Source: Streptomyces novaecaesareae
GTDB taxonomy: Bacteria > Actinomycetota > Actinomycetes > Streptomycetales > Streptomycetaceae
Assembly (NCBI RefSeq): GCF_000716875.1
Contig: NZ_JNWQ01000068.1
Coordinates: 1 to 35,019 of the forward strand
Length of the DNA: 35,019 bases
Direction of reading: 5' to 3'
The position numbers and the translations under genes are program-made. The notes under the pieces are model-generated. The model was not told where the DNA came from and did no database searches. It worked only from the letters and a program-made list of their open reading frames with translations. This document shows, piece by piece, positions 8,197 to 14,932 of the stretch (within the stretch, counting starts at the first letter, position 1; each line of letters opens with the position of its first letter).

Positions 8197-8197
8197 T
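7976..8197 (+). ncRNA. Candidate omega-RNA / structured right end of the TnpB element
   Basis: The 3' part of tnpB and the element end carry several perfect stems: CCCACGACGA (7976-7985) with TCGTCGTGGG (7995-8004); AGTGATCA (8155-8162) with TGATCACT (8186-8193); and inside it GGGTC (8168-8172) with GACCC (8176-8180). In this family the guide RNA overlaps the end of tnpB and ends at the element boundary, so this is its expected place. The assignment is by position and structure only. Confidence 0.42.
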
Positions 8198-8199
8198 TG

Positions 8200-8472
8200 G
8201 AACGGTCGCGGGCGCTGGTCGACAAGGGGTTCACCGATCTCGGGGTGGAACGGGTCACCGCGAACACGATGGCGGTGAACACGCGGTCCCGGCGGGTGAT
8301 GGAGAAGTCGGGCCTGTCGTTCCTGCGGAGCTTCGTCGGGGACTGGCCGGAGGCGATCCCGGGATCGGAGCACGGCGAGGTGGAGTACGACCTCGTCCGG
8401 GCCGACTGGGAGCGGCGTTCGTCGTACCCCCAAGACCTGTCGCAAGCGTCGCCGGAGAGTTCGGCTACGTAG
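8200..8472 (+). pseudogene. GNAT acetyltransferase, 3' half
   Basis: The frame in line with the 5' half reads ERSRALVDKGFTDLGVERV, then NTRSRRVMEKSGLSFLR, the classic GNAT helix and C-terminal Asn-x-x-S-x-x-x-x-E-K-x-G-F/L motif, and ends at TAG 8470-8472. Compared with relatives, which as I recall have GRGLATE at this point, two residues (Ala-Thr) seem missing at the junction, so a few bases may have been lost on insertion. Whole gene: about 200 residues, normal for the family. It is not expected to be translated. Confidence 0.85.
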
Positions 8473-8500
8473 GAGCTCCACCGTGCACGATCGCGCGAAC

Positions 8501-8516
8501 GTGACTGACGTCACGC
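8501..8516. promoter_or_regulatory. Inverted repeat upstream of the WXG100/toxin operon
   Basis: CGTGAC-TGAC-GTCACG (6-bp arms) lies about 85 bp before the WXG100 start; a related GTGACGTGTCGTCA lies closer to the start (near 8563-8576). The 8473-8597 gap is the only place for the operon's promoter. An operator role is inferred from position. Confidence 0.33.
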
Positions 8517-8597
8517 CGGCGGACCGAACCGTTCTCACGTCGTTCGTCGACGTCTTCATTACAGTGACGTGTCGTCAAGTGAGCAGCGGGGAAATCC

Positions 8598-8930
8598 ATG
8601 GTGGATGACGGGGCGAAAGCCGGCGGGCCGGAGTTCAAGATCCGGCCCGGGGACCTGAAGGACGCCGCGCCGACCTTCGAGAACCAGAGCAAGGCTCTCA
8701 AGGAAGCCCTCGACAAGCTCAAGCAGAGCCTCGCCGAGGCCGGCAGTCCGTGGGGCGGCGACAAGCAGGGCAGTGAGTTCGCCCAGGCCTACAACGGCCC
8801 GCACGACAAGGTGATTTCTGCGCTCGACGTTCTGGTCAAGGGGCTCACCAGCATCGGCGCGGGGCTGCACGCCCACGCCGACAACCACACCGACGCCGAC
8901 AACCACGTCCGCAAGGACCTCACCCCGTGA
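8598..8930 (+). CDS. WXG100-type (ESX) secreted small protein
   Basis: 110 residues, ATG at 8598 with GGGGA upstream. Two amphipathic helices (about 20-46 and 60-95) are separated by a turn containing SPWGGDKQG, the W-x-G motif. The second helix includes FAQAYNGPHDKVISALDVLV. No signal peptide, as expected for substrates of the type VII (ESX-like) secretion system, where WXG100 proteins form dimers and escort larger effectors. It lies 30 bp upstream of the effector gene and is probably in the same transcript. The C-terminal His/Asp-rich tail is specific to this protein. Confidence 0.8.
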   Translation: MVDDGAKAGGPEFKIRPGDLKDAAPTFENQSKALKEALDKLKQSLAEAGSPWGGDKQGSEFAQAYNGPHDKVISALDVLVKGLTSIGAGLHAHADNHTDADNHVRKDLTP

Positions 8931-8960
8931 CCGGCCGCCCACCACGGGCGGGGGTGTCGC

Positions 8961-10478
8961 ATGGGTGAGTCCACGGTCGCGAAGGCCGTCCAGAAGGTCA
9001 CCGGCATGTGGTGGCCCGACGCCGACCCTGACAAGCTGCGCAAGGTGGCCGAGGCCTGGGAGGCGATGGCCACCGCCATCGACGACGTCACCGCGCCCAC
9101 CAACCAGGCCGCCTCCGCCGTCGTCGCCAACAACCACGGCCCCGCGATCGACGCCTTCGGCACATTCTGGGCCCAGTACTACGGGGGCAAGGACAGCGCG
9201 GGCAAGGGCAAGGGCTGGCTGCCCGATACCGCCGACGCCTGCCGCAGCCTGGCCAAGGCGCTGCGCGACTTCGCCCACCAGGTCGACAAGGCGATCAAGA
9301 AGCTGGAGGAAGAGGCCGCGATCGTCGGCGGCACCCTGGTCGTCGGCACCGCCCTCGCCTTCGTCACCTTCAGCATCTCGGCAGACATCGCCGCTGCCAC
9401 CGCTGCGGGCATCGTCGCCACCGCCGCAACGGTCGGCGTCACCGTCTCCGAGGCCATCGCCACCATCGCCGCCACCGTGCTGGTCGGCGCCGCCTTCGGC
9501 GCCGTCGAGGCCATCACCGTCGACCTCGCCGTCGCCCAGCCGATCCGGGTCGAGTTCTTCGACGACGGCGGCTACAGCCTCACTGAGGCCGTCGACTCCG
9601 CCAAGACCGGCGAGATCATGGGCGCTGCCGGCGGCGGCCTCGGCGCCGGCGGCCGCGTCGTCGTCAACGCCGCCGAGAGCGCCGAGAGCGCCTCCGTCGC
9701 CCTCGCGGGCCTGGCCAAGGTCGCCAAGGCCGCCGACACCCTCCCCGGCCGGATGGTCACCGGTGCCGGCCTCTCCGTAGGCTACGACGCCGAGTTCAAG
9801 ACCGGCCCTGTCGTGCCCCTCGACGTCGTCGTCGGTGGAGTCGGCGGTGCGGCGGGACCACGTGGGCGTTCCGGCGGCAACGCGCCACGTGGCCCGCAGC
9901 ATGCCAAACCGGTCGAGCTACCGATGCCCGGAAAGTTGCCGCTTGAGTATGTTGAAGACCACCCGAGTATCGCGAAGGTGAAAACGGAGCTGGCACGCGT
10001 GCCGGACGAGATCTTCGACAAGGTCTGGGACCATCTGAAAGAGGTGCCGGGCGGCGGGGTCAGCATCGGCCCCAGGCCCATCACGCAGCTTCCGGGCGGC
10101 TACCATCTCGCCGGTGTCAGCCCAGTAGGAGGAACTTCACCGGCAGATTACATACCTGGTATGTATGTACCTGGCCAGCGTAGACTCCTGGTCAATTCAA
10201 CTGCCGAGACGCCCAGTAGTGTTGCCGTCCATGAGTTCGGGCACGCGGTCGATGACGCCTATGGCAATTTGAGCCAACAGCCGGAGTGGCTGCATGTGCG
10301 ACAGCAGGTCCTGGACCGGATCGGCAGCAATCCAAATTTGGATGCGTACCTCCGCCAGTCGCACGAGTACTTCGCCGAGGCGTTCAATCACTGGACCGCC
10401 AAGACGCTGGACAAATTCACGTACGGCGACCGCGAGGCGGCGCAGATTCTGGAGGAGTATTTTGAGCGAGCATTCTGA
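8961..10478 (+). CDS. Type VII polymorphic toxin with anthrax-lethal-factor-like metallopeptidase domain
   Basis: 505 residues, ATG at 8961. Residues about 12-110 form a long-helix WXG100-like / CpnT-N-terminal-like domain (MWWPDADPDKLRKVAEAWEAM). About 115-190 is strongly hydrophobic, able to cross or insert in a membrane, and about 190-310 is a Gly/Ala-rich linker. The C-terminal 175 residues carry HEFGH (424-428) and then HEYFAEAFNHW, giving His424, His428 and Glu469 as probable zinc ligands. The anthrax toxin lethal factor (ATLF, PF07737) has HEFGH and AEFFAEAF in the same order. The C-terminal coding part (from about 9930) is visibly less GC-rich than the rest, the usual sign of toxin-domain exchange. 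Likely role: secreted toxin against neighbouring bacteria, cleaving an unknown protein. Confidence 0.82.
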   Translation: MGESTVAKAVQKVTGMWWPDADPDKLRKVAEAWEAMATAIDDVTAPTNQAASAVVANNHGPAIDAFGTFWAQYYGGKDSAGKGKGWLPDTADACRSLAKALRDFAHQVDKAIKKLEEEAAIVGGTLVVGTALAFVTFSISADIAAATAAGIVATAATVGVTVSEAIATIAATVLVGAAFGAVEAITVDLAVAQPIRVEFFDDGGYSLTEAVDSAKTGEIMGAAGGGLGAGGRVVVNAAESAESASVALAGLAKVAKAADTLPGRMVTGAGLSVGYDAEFKTGPVVPLDVVVGGVGGAAGPRGRSGGNAPRGPQHAKPVELPMPGKLPLEYVEDHPSIAKVKTELARVPDEIFDKVWDHLKEVPGGGVSIGPRPITQLPGGYHLAGVSPVGGTSPADYIPGMYVPGQRRLLVNSTAETPSSVAVHEFGHAVDDAYGNLSQQPEWLHVRQQVLDRIGSNPNLDAYLRQSHEYFAEAFNHWTAKTLDKFTYGDREAAQILEEYFERAF

Positions 10479-10743
10479 GAGCTACCATGTCACCGGGAAC
10501 CCGATGCTCGACGCCAATGGCGTCACCATCTGGCAGCGATATGGCGGCAAGGCCCCGGAGGGGTACTTCTACGACGGGTGGTACAAGTTCGAGCCGGGGG
10601 ACCCCCGCTACGACGAACTCCTCCCGCAAGCACAGCAGAATCCGCAGGATGTCGAAGAGAGTACGGCTCCGATTTACCCCGAGACCTTGGCCAGGCTGGA
10701 GGAGATGCAGCGCAAGACGCGGGAGCGGAACGCAGGGCAGTAG
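10462..10743 (+). CDS. Probable immunity protein of the metallopeptidase toxin, 93 aa
   Basis: TTG start at 10462-10464, chosen because GGAGGAG (10451-10457) lies right before it and no ATG or GTG is as well placed. It overlaps the toxin gene by 17 bp, so the two are translated together. The product (SEHSESYHVTGNPMLDANG...) is soluble and hydrophilic, rich in acidic and aromatic residues (WQRYGGKAPEGYFYDGWYKFEPGDPRYDELL), ends in a charged helix and has no signal peptide. Its size, position and coupling are those of an immunity gene for a polymorphic toxin. I do not recognise the family. Alternatively it could be an accessory factor for toxin export. Confidence 0.65.
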   Translation: MSEHSESYHVTGNPMLDANGVTIWQRYGGKAPEGYFYDGWYKFEPGDPRYDELLPQAQQNPQDVEESTAPIYPETLARLEEMQRKTRERNAGQ

Positions 10744-10758
10744 CCGGCGGCGCCCCCG

Positions 10759-10792
10759 ACGACCCCCCGAGCCGTGTGGCTCGGGGGGTCGT
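10759..10792 (+). terminator. Terminator after the toxin operon
   Basis: A perfect 15-bp stem (10759-10773 with 10778-10792, core GACCCCCCGAGCC) and a GTGT loop, 15 bp after the immunity stop. It ends with GTTCC rather than a long T run, as is common in Streptomyces. Confidence 0.85.
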
Positions 10793-10821
10793 TCCATTGA
10801 CAGGAGGGGTGACTCGGCTGA

Positions 10822-10846
10822 ATGCTAAGCAAGCGCTTAGTCAGCA
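10822..10846. promoter_or_regulatory. TetR-type operator (copy 1)
   Basis: Contains CTAAGCAAGCGCTTAG, a near-palindrome, about 20 bp before the phosphotransferase start. The 25-bp sequence matches 21653-21677 in reverse orientation at 24 of 25 positions. The second copy sits in front of a TetR gene that is divergent from an SDR operon, so the same TetR protein probably binds both. The type (AAGC-A-AGCGCTT) is seen for actinobacterial regulators of acyl-CoA metabolism. Confidence 0.8.
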
Positions 10847-10866
10847 CGAGACCGAGGAGTCGCCCG

Positions 10867-11895
10867 ATGTCCGACACCCCTGCCGACCCGCCCGGGCTGG
10901 ACCTGGCGCGGCTGCGCGCCCACTTGGACAGCGAACTCCCCGGGGTCGTCCAGGGGCCACTGCGCGCCGACCTGATCGAGGGCGGCCGCTCCAACCTGAC
11001 GTACGTCCTCTCCGACGGCGCCTCCCGCTGGGTGCTGCGCCGCCCGCCGCTCGGGCACGTCCTCGCGACCGCGCACGACATGGGCCGCGAGTACCGCGCC
11101 ATGACCGCTCTGCGGGACACCGAGGTGCCCGTGCCGCACACCCTGCTGCTCGACCAGGGCACGGACGTGCTCGGCGCGCCCTGGTACCTGATGGAGTACG
11201 TGCCCGGCACCGCGCACCGGGACGCCGCGCCGCTGGCCGCGCTCGGCGAGCAGCGGGTCGCCGCGCTCGGACGGCAGCTGGTCGAGACCCTGGCCGACCT
11301 GCACCGGATCGACCCGGCGGCAGTCGGCCTCGCCGACTTCGGGCACCCCGAGGGCTACCTCGAACGCCAGCTGCGCCGCTGGTCCAAGCAGCTCGCCGCC
11401 TCCCGCAGCCGTGAGCTGCCCGACCTCGACCGACTGCACGCCGCGCTCGCCGAGCGGCTGCCGACCTCGCCGACGCCCGCCCTCGTGCACGGGGACTACC
11501 GGCTGGACAACGTCCTTGTGGACGGGAACGACACCATCACTGCTGTCCTCGACTGGGAGATGTCCACCCTGGGCGACCCGCTCACCGACGTCGGCCTGCT
11601 GGTGATGTACACCGAGCTGGCCGGCGTCGGCGGGGGCATCATCCCCTCCGCGATGACCGCCCCCGGCTTCCCCAAGGCCGACGAACTCGTCTCGTACTAC
11701 GCCGAGTTGACCGGCCGACAGGCCGCCGACCTGGACTGGTACGTCGCCTTCGCCTCGTTCAAGCTGGCCGCCGTCGCCGAGGGCATCTTCTTCCGCTTCC
11801 AGCAGGGCCGCACCCTCGGCGCGGGCTTCGAGCGCGCGGGCGAGATGGCCCCGATCCTCGCCCGGCACGGCCTGAGCACCCTCAAGGAGAACTGA
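10867..11895 (+). CDS. ACAD10/11-type phosphotransferase (aminoglycoside-phosphotransferase fold)
   Basis: 342 residues from ATG 10867 (GAGGAG upstream). Kinase-fold features: GGRSNLTYVL glycine-rich region (about 40-50), RRPP-LGH and EYRAM for nucleotide binding, YLMEYVPGT hinge, catalytic loop HGDYRLDN (His208, Asp210, Asn215) and metal-binding DWE (Asp229). This matches the kinase half of mammalian ACAD10/ACAD11, which phosphorylates 4-hydroxyacyl-CoA so that the dehydrogenase half can process it. The following gene supplies the dehydrogenase, so the two proteins together would perform the bifunctional reaction. Part of the operon is under the TetR operator just upstream. Family assignment is firm; the substrate is inferred. 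Confidence 0.88.
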   Translation: MSDTPADPPGLDLARLRAHLDSELPGVVQGPLRADLIEGGRSNLTYVLSDGASRWVLRRPPLGHVLATAHDMGREYRAMTALRDTEVPVPHTLLLDQGTDVLGAPWYLMEYVPGTAHRDAAPLAALGEQRVAALGRQLVETLADLHRIDPAAVGLADFGHPEGYLERQLRRWSKQLAASRSRELPDLDRLHAALAERLPTSPTPALVHGDYRLDNVLVDGNDTITAVLDWEMSTLGDPLTDVGLLVMYTELAGVGGGIIPSAMTAPGFPKADELVSYYAELTGRQAADLDWYVAFASFKLAAVAEGIFFRFQQGRTLGAGFERAGEMAPILARHGLSTLKEN

Positions 11896-11897
11896 CC

Positions 11898-13130
11898 ATG
11901 GACTTCGCGTACGACGCCCGGACGAACGAACTCCGCGAGCAGCTGCTCGCCTTCATGGACGCGCACGTCCACCCCGCCGAGGCCGTCCTCGCCGAACAGC
12001 TCGCCGACCCGGCCCGCGAGCGGTGGGCCGTCCCTGCGATCGTCGGCGACCTCCAGGCCGAGGCGCGCAAGCAGGGGTTGTGGAACCTCTTCTTTGTGGA
12101 CAAGCACAGCATCCCCGGGGAGCACGGCGCCGGCCTGACCAACCTCCAGTACGCCCCGCTCGCCGAGATCACCGGCCGCAGCCCGCAGTTGGCCCCATCC
12201 GCGCTCAACTGTGCGGCCCCCGACACCGGCAACATGGAGCTGCTCGCCCAGTTCGGCAGCGCCGAGCAGCGCGAGCGCTGGCTGCGGCCGCTGCTGGACG
12301 CCGAGATCCGCTCCGCCTTCGCGATGACCGAGCCCGAGGTGGCCTCCTCGGACGCCACCAACATCGCCACCCGGATCGAGCGGGACGGCGACGAGTACGT
12401 GATCAACGGCCGCAAGTGGTACATCACCGGCGCGATGAACCCGCAGTGCCGGATCCTCATCGTGATGGGCAAGACCGATCCCGCCGCCGAACCGCACCGC
12501 CAGCAGAGCATGGTGCTCGTCCCGCGCGACACCCCCGGCGTCACCGTCAAGCGCGGCATGACCGTCTTCGGCTACGACGACGCCGACCACGGCGGCCACG
12601 CCGAGGTGCTGTTCGAGGACGTGCGCGTCCCGGTCGGCAACCTGATCGGCGAGGAGGGCACGGGCTTCGCCATCGCCCAGGCCCGGCTCGGGCCGGGCCG
12701 GATCCACCACTGCATGCGCGCGATCGGCATCGCCGAGCGGGCACTGGAACTGATGTGCCGCCGGGCGGGCGAGCGGGTCGCCTTCGGCAAGCCGCTCGCC
12801 GAGCAGGGCGTGGTCCAGGACTGGATCGCCGAATCCCGGGTCCGCATCGAGCAGTTGCGGCTGCTGGTGCTCAAGACCGCCTGGCTGATGGACACCGTCG
12901 GCAACCGGGGCGCGCACACCGAGATCCAGGCGATCAAGATCGCCACCCCGATCACCGTCGAGTGGATCCTGGACAAGGCCGTCCAGGCCCACGGCGCCGC
13001 CGGCGTCAGCCAGGACACCCCGCTCGCCCAGCTCTGGGCCGGCAACCGCACCCTGCGGCTGGCCGACGGCCCGGACGAGGTGCACAAGCGCTCCCTGGCC
13101 CGCAGGGAGCTGAAGCAGTACCGGAGTTAG
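11898..13130 (+). CDS. Acyl-CoA dehydrogenase, ACAD11-like
   Basis: 410 residues, ATG two bases after the upstream stop. FAD-dependent dehydrogenase: an all-helical N-terminal domain (about 1-130), a central beta domain with AFAMTEPEVASSDATN (flavin and substrate contact) and WYITGAMNP, and a C-terminal helical domain with GPGRIHHCMRAIG, RVAFGKPLAEQG and QAHGAAGVSQDTPLA. Full length for the family, no frame problems. The conserved ending with LADGPDEVHKRSLAR is typical. It oxidises acyl-CoA (alpha-beta) and passes electrons to ETF. Partner of the kinase-like gene upstream; probably one transcript under the shared TetR operator. Confidence 0.93.
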   Translation: MDFAYDARTNELREQLLAFMDAHVHPAEAVLAEQLADPARERWAVPAIVGDLQAEARKQGLWNLFFVDKHSIPGEHGAGLTNLQYAPLAEITGRSPQLAPSALNCAAPDTGNMELLAQFGSAEQRERWLRPLLDAEIRSAFAMTEPEVASSDATNIATRIERDGDEYVINGRKWYITGAMNPQCRILIVMGKTDPAAEPHRQQSMVLVPRDTPGVTVKRGMTVFGYDDADHGGHAEVLFEDVRVPVGNLIGEEGTGFAIAQARLGPGRIHHCMRAIGIAERALELMCRRAGERVAFGKPLAEQGVVQDWIAESRVRIEQLRLLVLKTAWLMDTVGNRGAHTEIQAIKIATPITVEWILDKAVQAHGAAGVSQDTPLAQLWAGNRTLRLADGPDEVHKRSLARRELKQYRS

Positions 13131-13133
13131 ACC

Positions 13134-13191
13134 CACCCCTTAGGGGTGTCATACCCGGGTACTCAGGGCCCGGTTGGCTCCCCGGTATGAC
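13134..13191. promoter_or_regulatory. Paired inverted repeats between acad and hydrolase genes
   Basis: CACCCCT-T-AGGGGTG (13134-13148) starts a few bases after the dehydrogenase stop, and GTCATACC (13148-13155) is mirrored by GGTATGAC (13184-13191). The first could be a weak terminator. The second pair, with half-sites 36 bp apart, lies 66-109 bp before the hydrolase start and could be an operator for it. No regulator is identifiable from the sequence. Confidence 0.35.
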
Positions 13192-13256
13192 GGCCGCGGC
13201 CCGTCCCCGCCCGTAGTGTCCTGCGTGTCCGACCGATCGGAACGAGGAGACACATC

Positions 13257-14534
13257 ATGGGCAGTGGGGGACGGGCCGTGGCGGCGGTCCTGTTGGCGGC
13301 GACGGCGGTGCTGGGCGCGGTCGGCGCGCCGGGGGCGGTCGCGGCGCCGGAGGGCGGGAGCGCCGGGAAGCAGGCGCGGGCGTGGCTGCCGGAGCCCACC
13401 GGGCCGTACCCGATCGGGACCACCGCGCTGCACCTGACCGACGCCGCGAGGGAGGACCCTTGGCAGCCCGGGCACCGGCGCGAGCTGATGGTCAGCCTCT
13501 GGTACCCGACCTCCCGCCCGGCCGGGCCCGCCGACCGCGCCCCGTACATGGCGCCCGCCGCCGGGGAGCACTTCGGCGGGCCCGCCGGCGTCGGGCTGAT
13601 CAACTACGGTGCGGCGCCGGGCCGCACCGACTGGTCGGCCATCCGCACCCACGCCCGCGCGGACGCCCCCGCGCTGCCCGGCGCACCGCGCCCGGTGGTG
13701 CTGTACTCGCCCGGCCTCGGCGACCCGCGCACCTGGGGGACGGCGCTCGTCGAGGACCTCGTCTCGCGCGGCTACGTCGTCGTCACCATCGACCACACCT
13801 ACGAGGCCTCCGAAGTCGCCTTCCCCGACGGCGAACTGGCCACCTCCGTCCTCCCCGGCATGCTCGGCCAACCGGACCTGGACATCGGCGCCGTGCTGCG
13901 CAAGGCCCTCGGCACCCGGGTGGACGACACCCGCTTCGTGCTGGACCAGCTCGCCGGGCTGGGCACCAGGCCGGGCCTGCCGACCGGCGTGGCCGGGGCG
14001 CTCGACCTGAAGCGGATCGGCATGGTCGGCCACTCGGCGGGTGGCTTCACCGCCCTCCAGACCATGCACGACGACCCGCGGATCACAGCCGGGATCAACC
14101 TGGACGGCCAACTGCACTTCCCCGGCCCGGACGGCCACACCGGCGTCCACCTCCCCAGCCTCGCCGAGGACGGCCTCGACCGTCCCTTCCTGCTGATGGG
14201 CACCCGCAGCGACGACTCCGGCAGCTACCACCAGCAGCCCGGCTGGGACGCCCTCTGGCAGCACAGCACCGGCTGGCACGCCGACGTCACCCTCGAAGGC
14301 TCCCGGCACGGCTCCTACACCGACGGCCAGTCCCTGCTGCCCCAACTCGCCCGGCAGGGCGCGCTCACCCCGGACCAGCTGCGCGCCGACGTCGGCTCAG
14401 TGCGCCCCGGCCGCGCCGAACTCGTCACCCGCTCGTACGTCGCCTCCTTCTTCGACCGCTGGCTGCGCGGCCACGACGACCACCTGCTGGACGGGCCCTC
14501 GCTTCGCTTCCCGGAAGTGTCCTACGAGCGTTAG
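13257..14534 (+). CDS. Secreted alpha/beta hydrolase (PAF-acetylhydrolase / lipase-like)
   Basis: 425 residues from ATG 13257 (GAGGAG upstream). Signal peptide about 1-30 (hydrophobic AAVLLAATAVLGAVGAPGAVAAP). The fold features are VSLWYPTSRP near residue 85, LYSPGLGDPRTWG (oxyanion region), GYVVVTIDHTYEA, the nucleophile elbow GHSAGGF, and a late His in SRHGSYTD. This resembles platelet-activating-factor acetylhydrolase-like esterases widespread in Streptomyces, which act on phospholipids or other esters outside the cell. Ser in GHSAG, the Asp/His partners and the length fit an active enzyme. Substrate unknown. It appears monocistronic, with possible operator repeats upstream. Confidence 0.85.
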   Translation: MGSGGRAVAAVLLAATAVLGAVGAPGAVAAPEGGSAGKQARAWLPEPTGPYPIGTTALHLTDAAREDPWQPGHRRELMVSLWYPTSRPAGPADRAPYMAPAAGEHFGGPAGVGLINYGAAPGRTDWSAIRTHARADAPALPGAPRPVVLYSPGLGDPRTWGTALVEDLVSRGYVVVTIDHTYEASEVAFPDGELATSVLPGMLGQPDLDIGAVLRKALGTRVDDTRFVLDQLAGLGTRPGLPTGVAGALDLKRIGMVGHSAGGFTALQTMHDDPRITAGINLDGQLHFPGPDGHTGVHLPSLAEDGLDRPFLLMGTRSDDSGSYHQQPGWDALWQHSTGWHADVTLEGSRHGSYTDGQSLLPQLARQGALTPDQLRADVGSVRPGRAELVTRSYVASFFDRWLRGHDDHLLDGPSLRFPEVSYER

Positions 14535-14932
14535 CGATCGGACGGCTTTGCCCGGGGGTTCGGCCGGCCGATGAAATTCCGTCAGGGAAAGATGCGCCGG
14601 ATGGGTCTCCGGTGAATGCGGAACAGTATTCCGAGCCGCATTCAGTGAATGGCTACGCGCGTTGTTTCCACTCCTCCGGGGGCGTCTTTGCCTGCATGGA
14701 CGCCCTCCTTAATCAGTCCTTACCCTGCATCGTTGACCAGTGTTCATCAGCTCTGATTTCCTTCATGCCCAGGCGGCGAAGAGCCGACGGGCAGTCAATT
14801 TCCGGGTGTACGGAAGAATTCGACCGGAGTCGACTCCCCGCCGGAATCCGCCGTCATCCCTTCCCCACAAAGGGATCGTCCGCGGCCCCCCAAAGCCGTG
14901 GGCGATCGGCAGAAGAGAGGGCACCCTCACCC
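14535..14932. other. Long 5' leader / promoter region without a gene
   Basis: 398 bp with lower GC than the neighbouring genes and no convincing coding frame. It holds a hairpin ATCCCTT (14856-14862) with AAGGGAT (14870-14876), about 55 bp before the start of the secreted protein, and a TTGACC at about 14733 that could be a -35 element. It probably contains the promoter and a long untranslated leader of the downstream gene. I see no known riboswitch pattern. Confidence 0.4.

Larger units (their letters stand above)
6660..8197 (+). mobile_element. IS200/IS605-group (IS1341-like) TnpB-only element inserted in a GNAT gene
   Basis: About 1.54 kb between the two halves of the acetyltransferase. 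A TTG occurs at both junctions (6659-6661 and 8197-8199), so the ends are uncertain by up to 3 bp; joining at the shared TTG restores one reading frame. There is no flanking target duplication and no terminal inverted repeat, as expected for this group. The right end is TTGAT (8193-8197), a motif used as cleavage site by some members such as ISDra2. No TnpA (Y1 transposase) gene is present, so movement would need a TnpA supplied elsewhere. The tnpB gene inside is damaged. Confidence 0.82.

Noticed and set aside
8559..9902. Long minus-strand frame over the WXG100 and toxin genes
   Set aside because: Repetitive Asp/Gly-rich shadow; the plus-strand frames have motifs and ribosome sites.
11697..13136. 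Long minus-strand frame over the acyl-CoA dehydrogenase
   Set aside because: Shadow; no domain pattern, whereas the plus strand encodes a full dehydrogenase.
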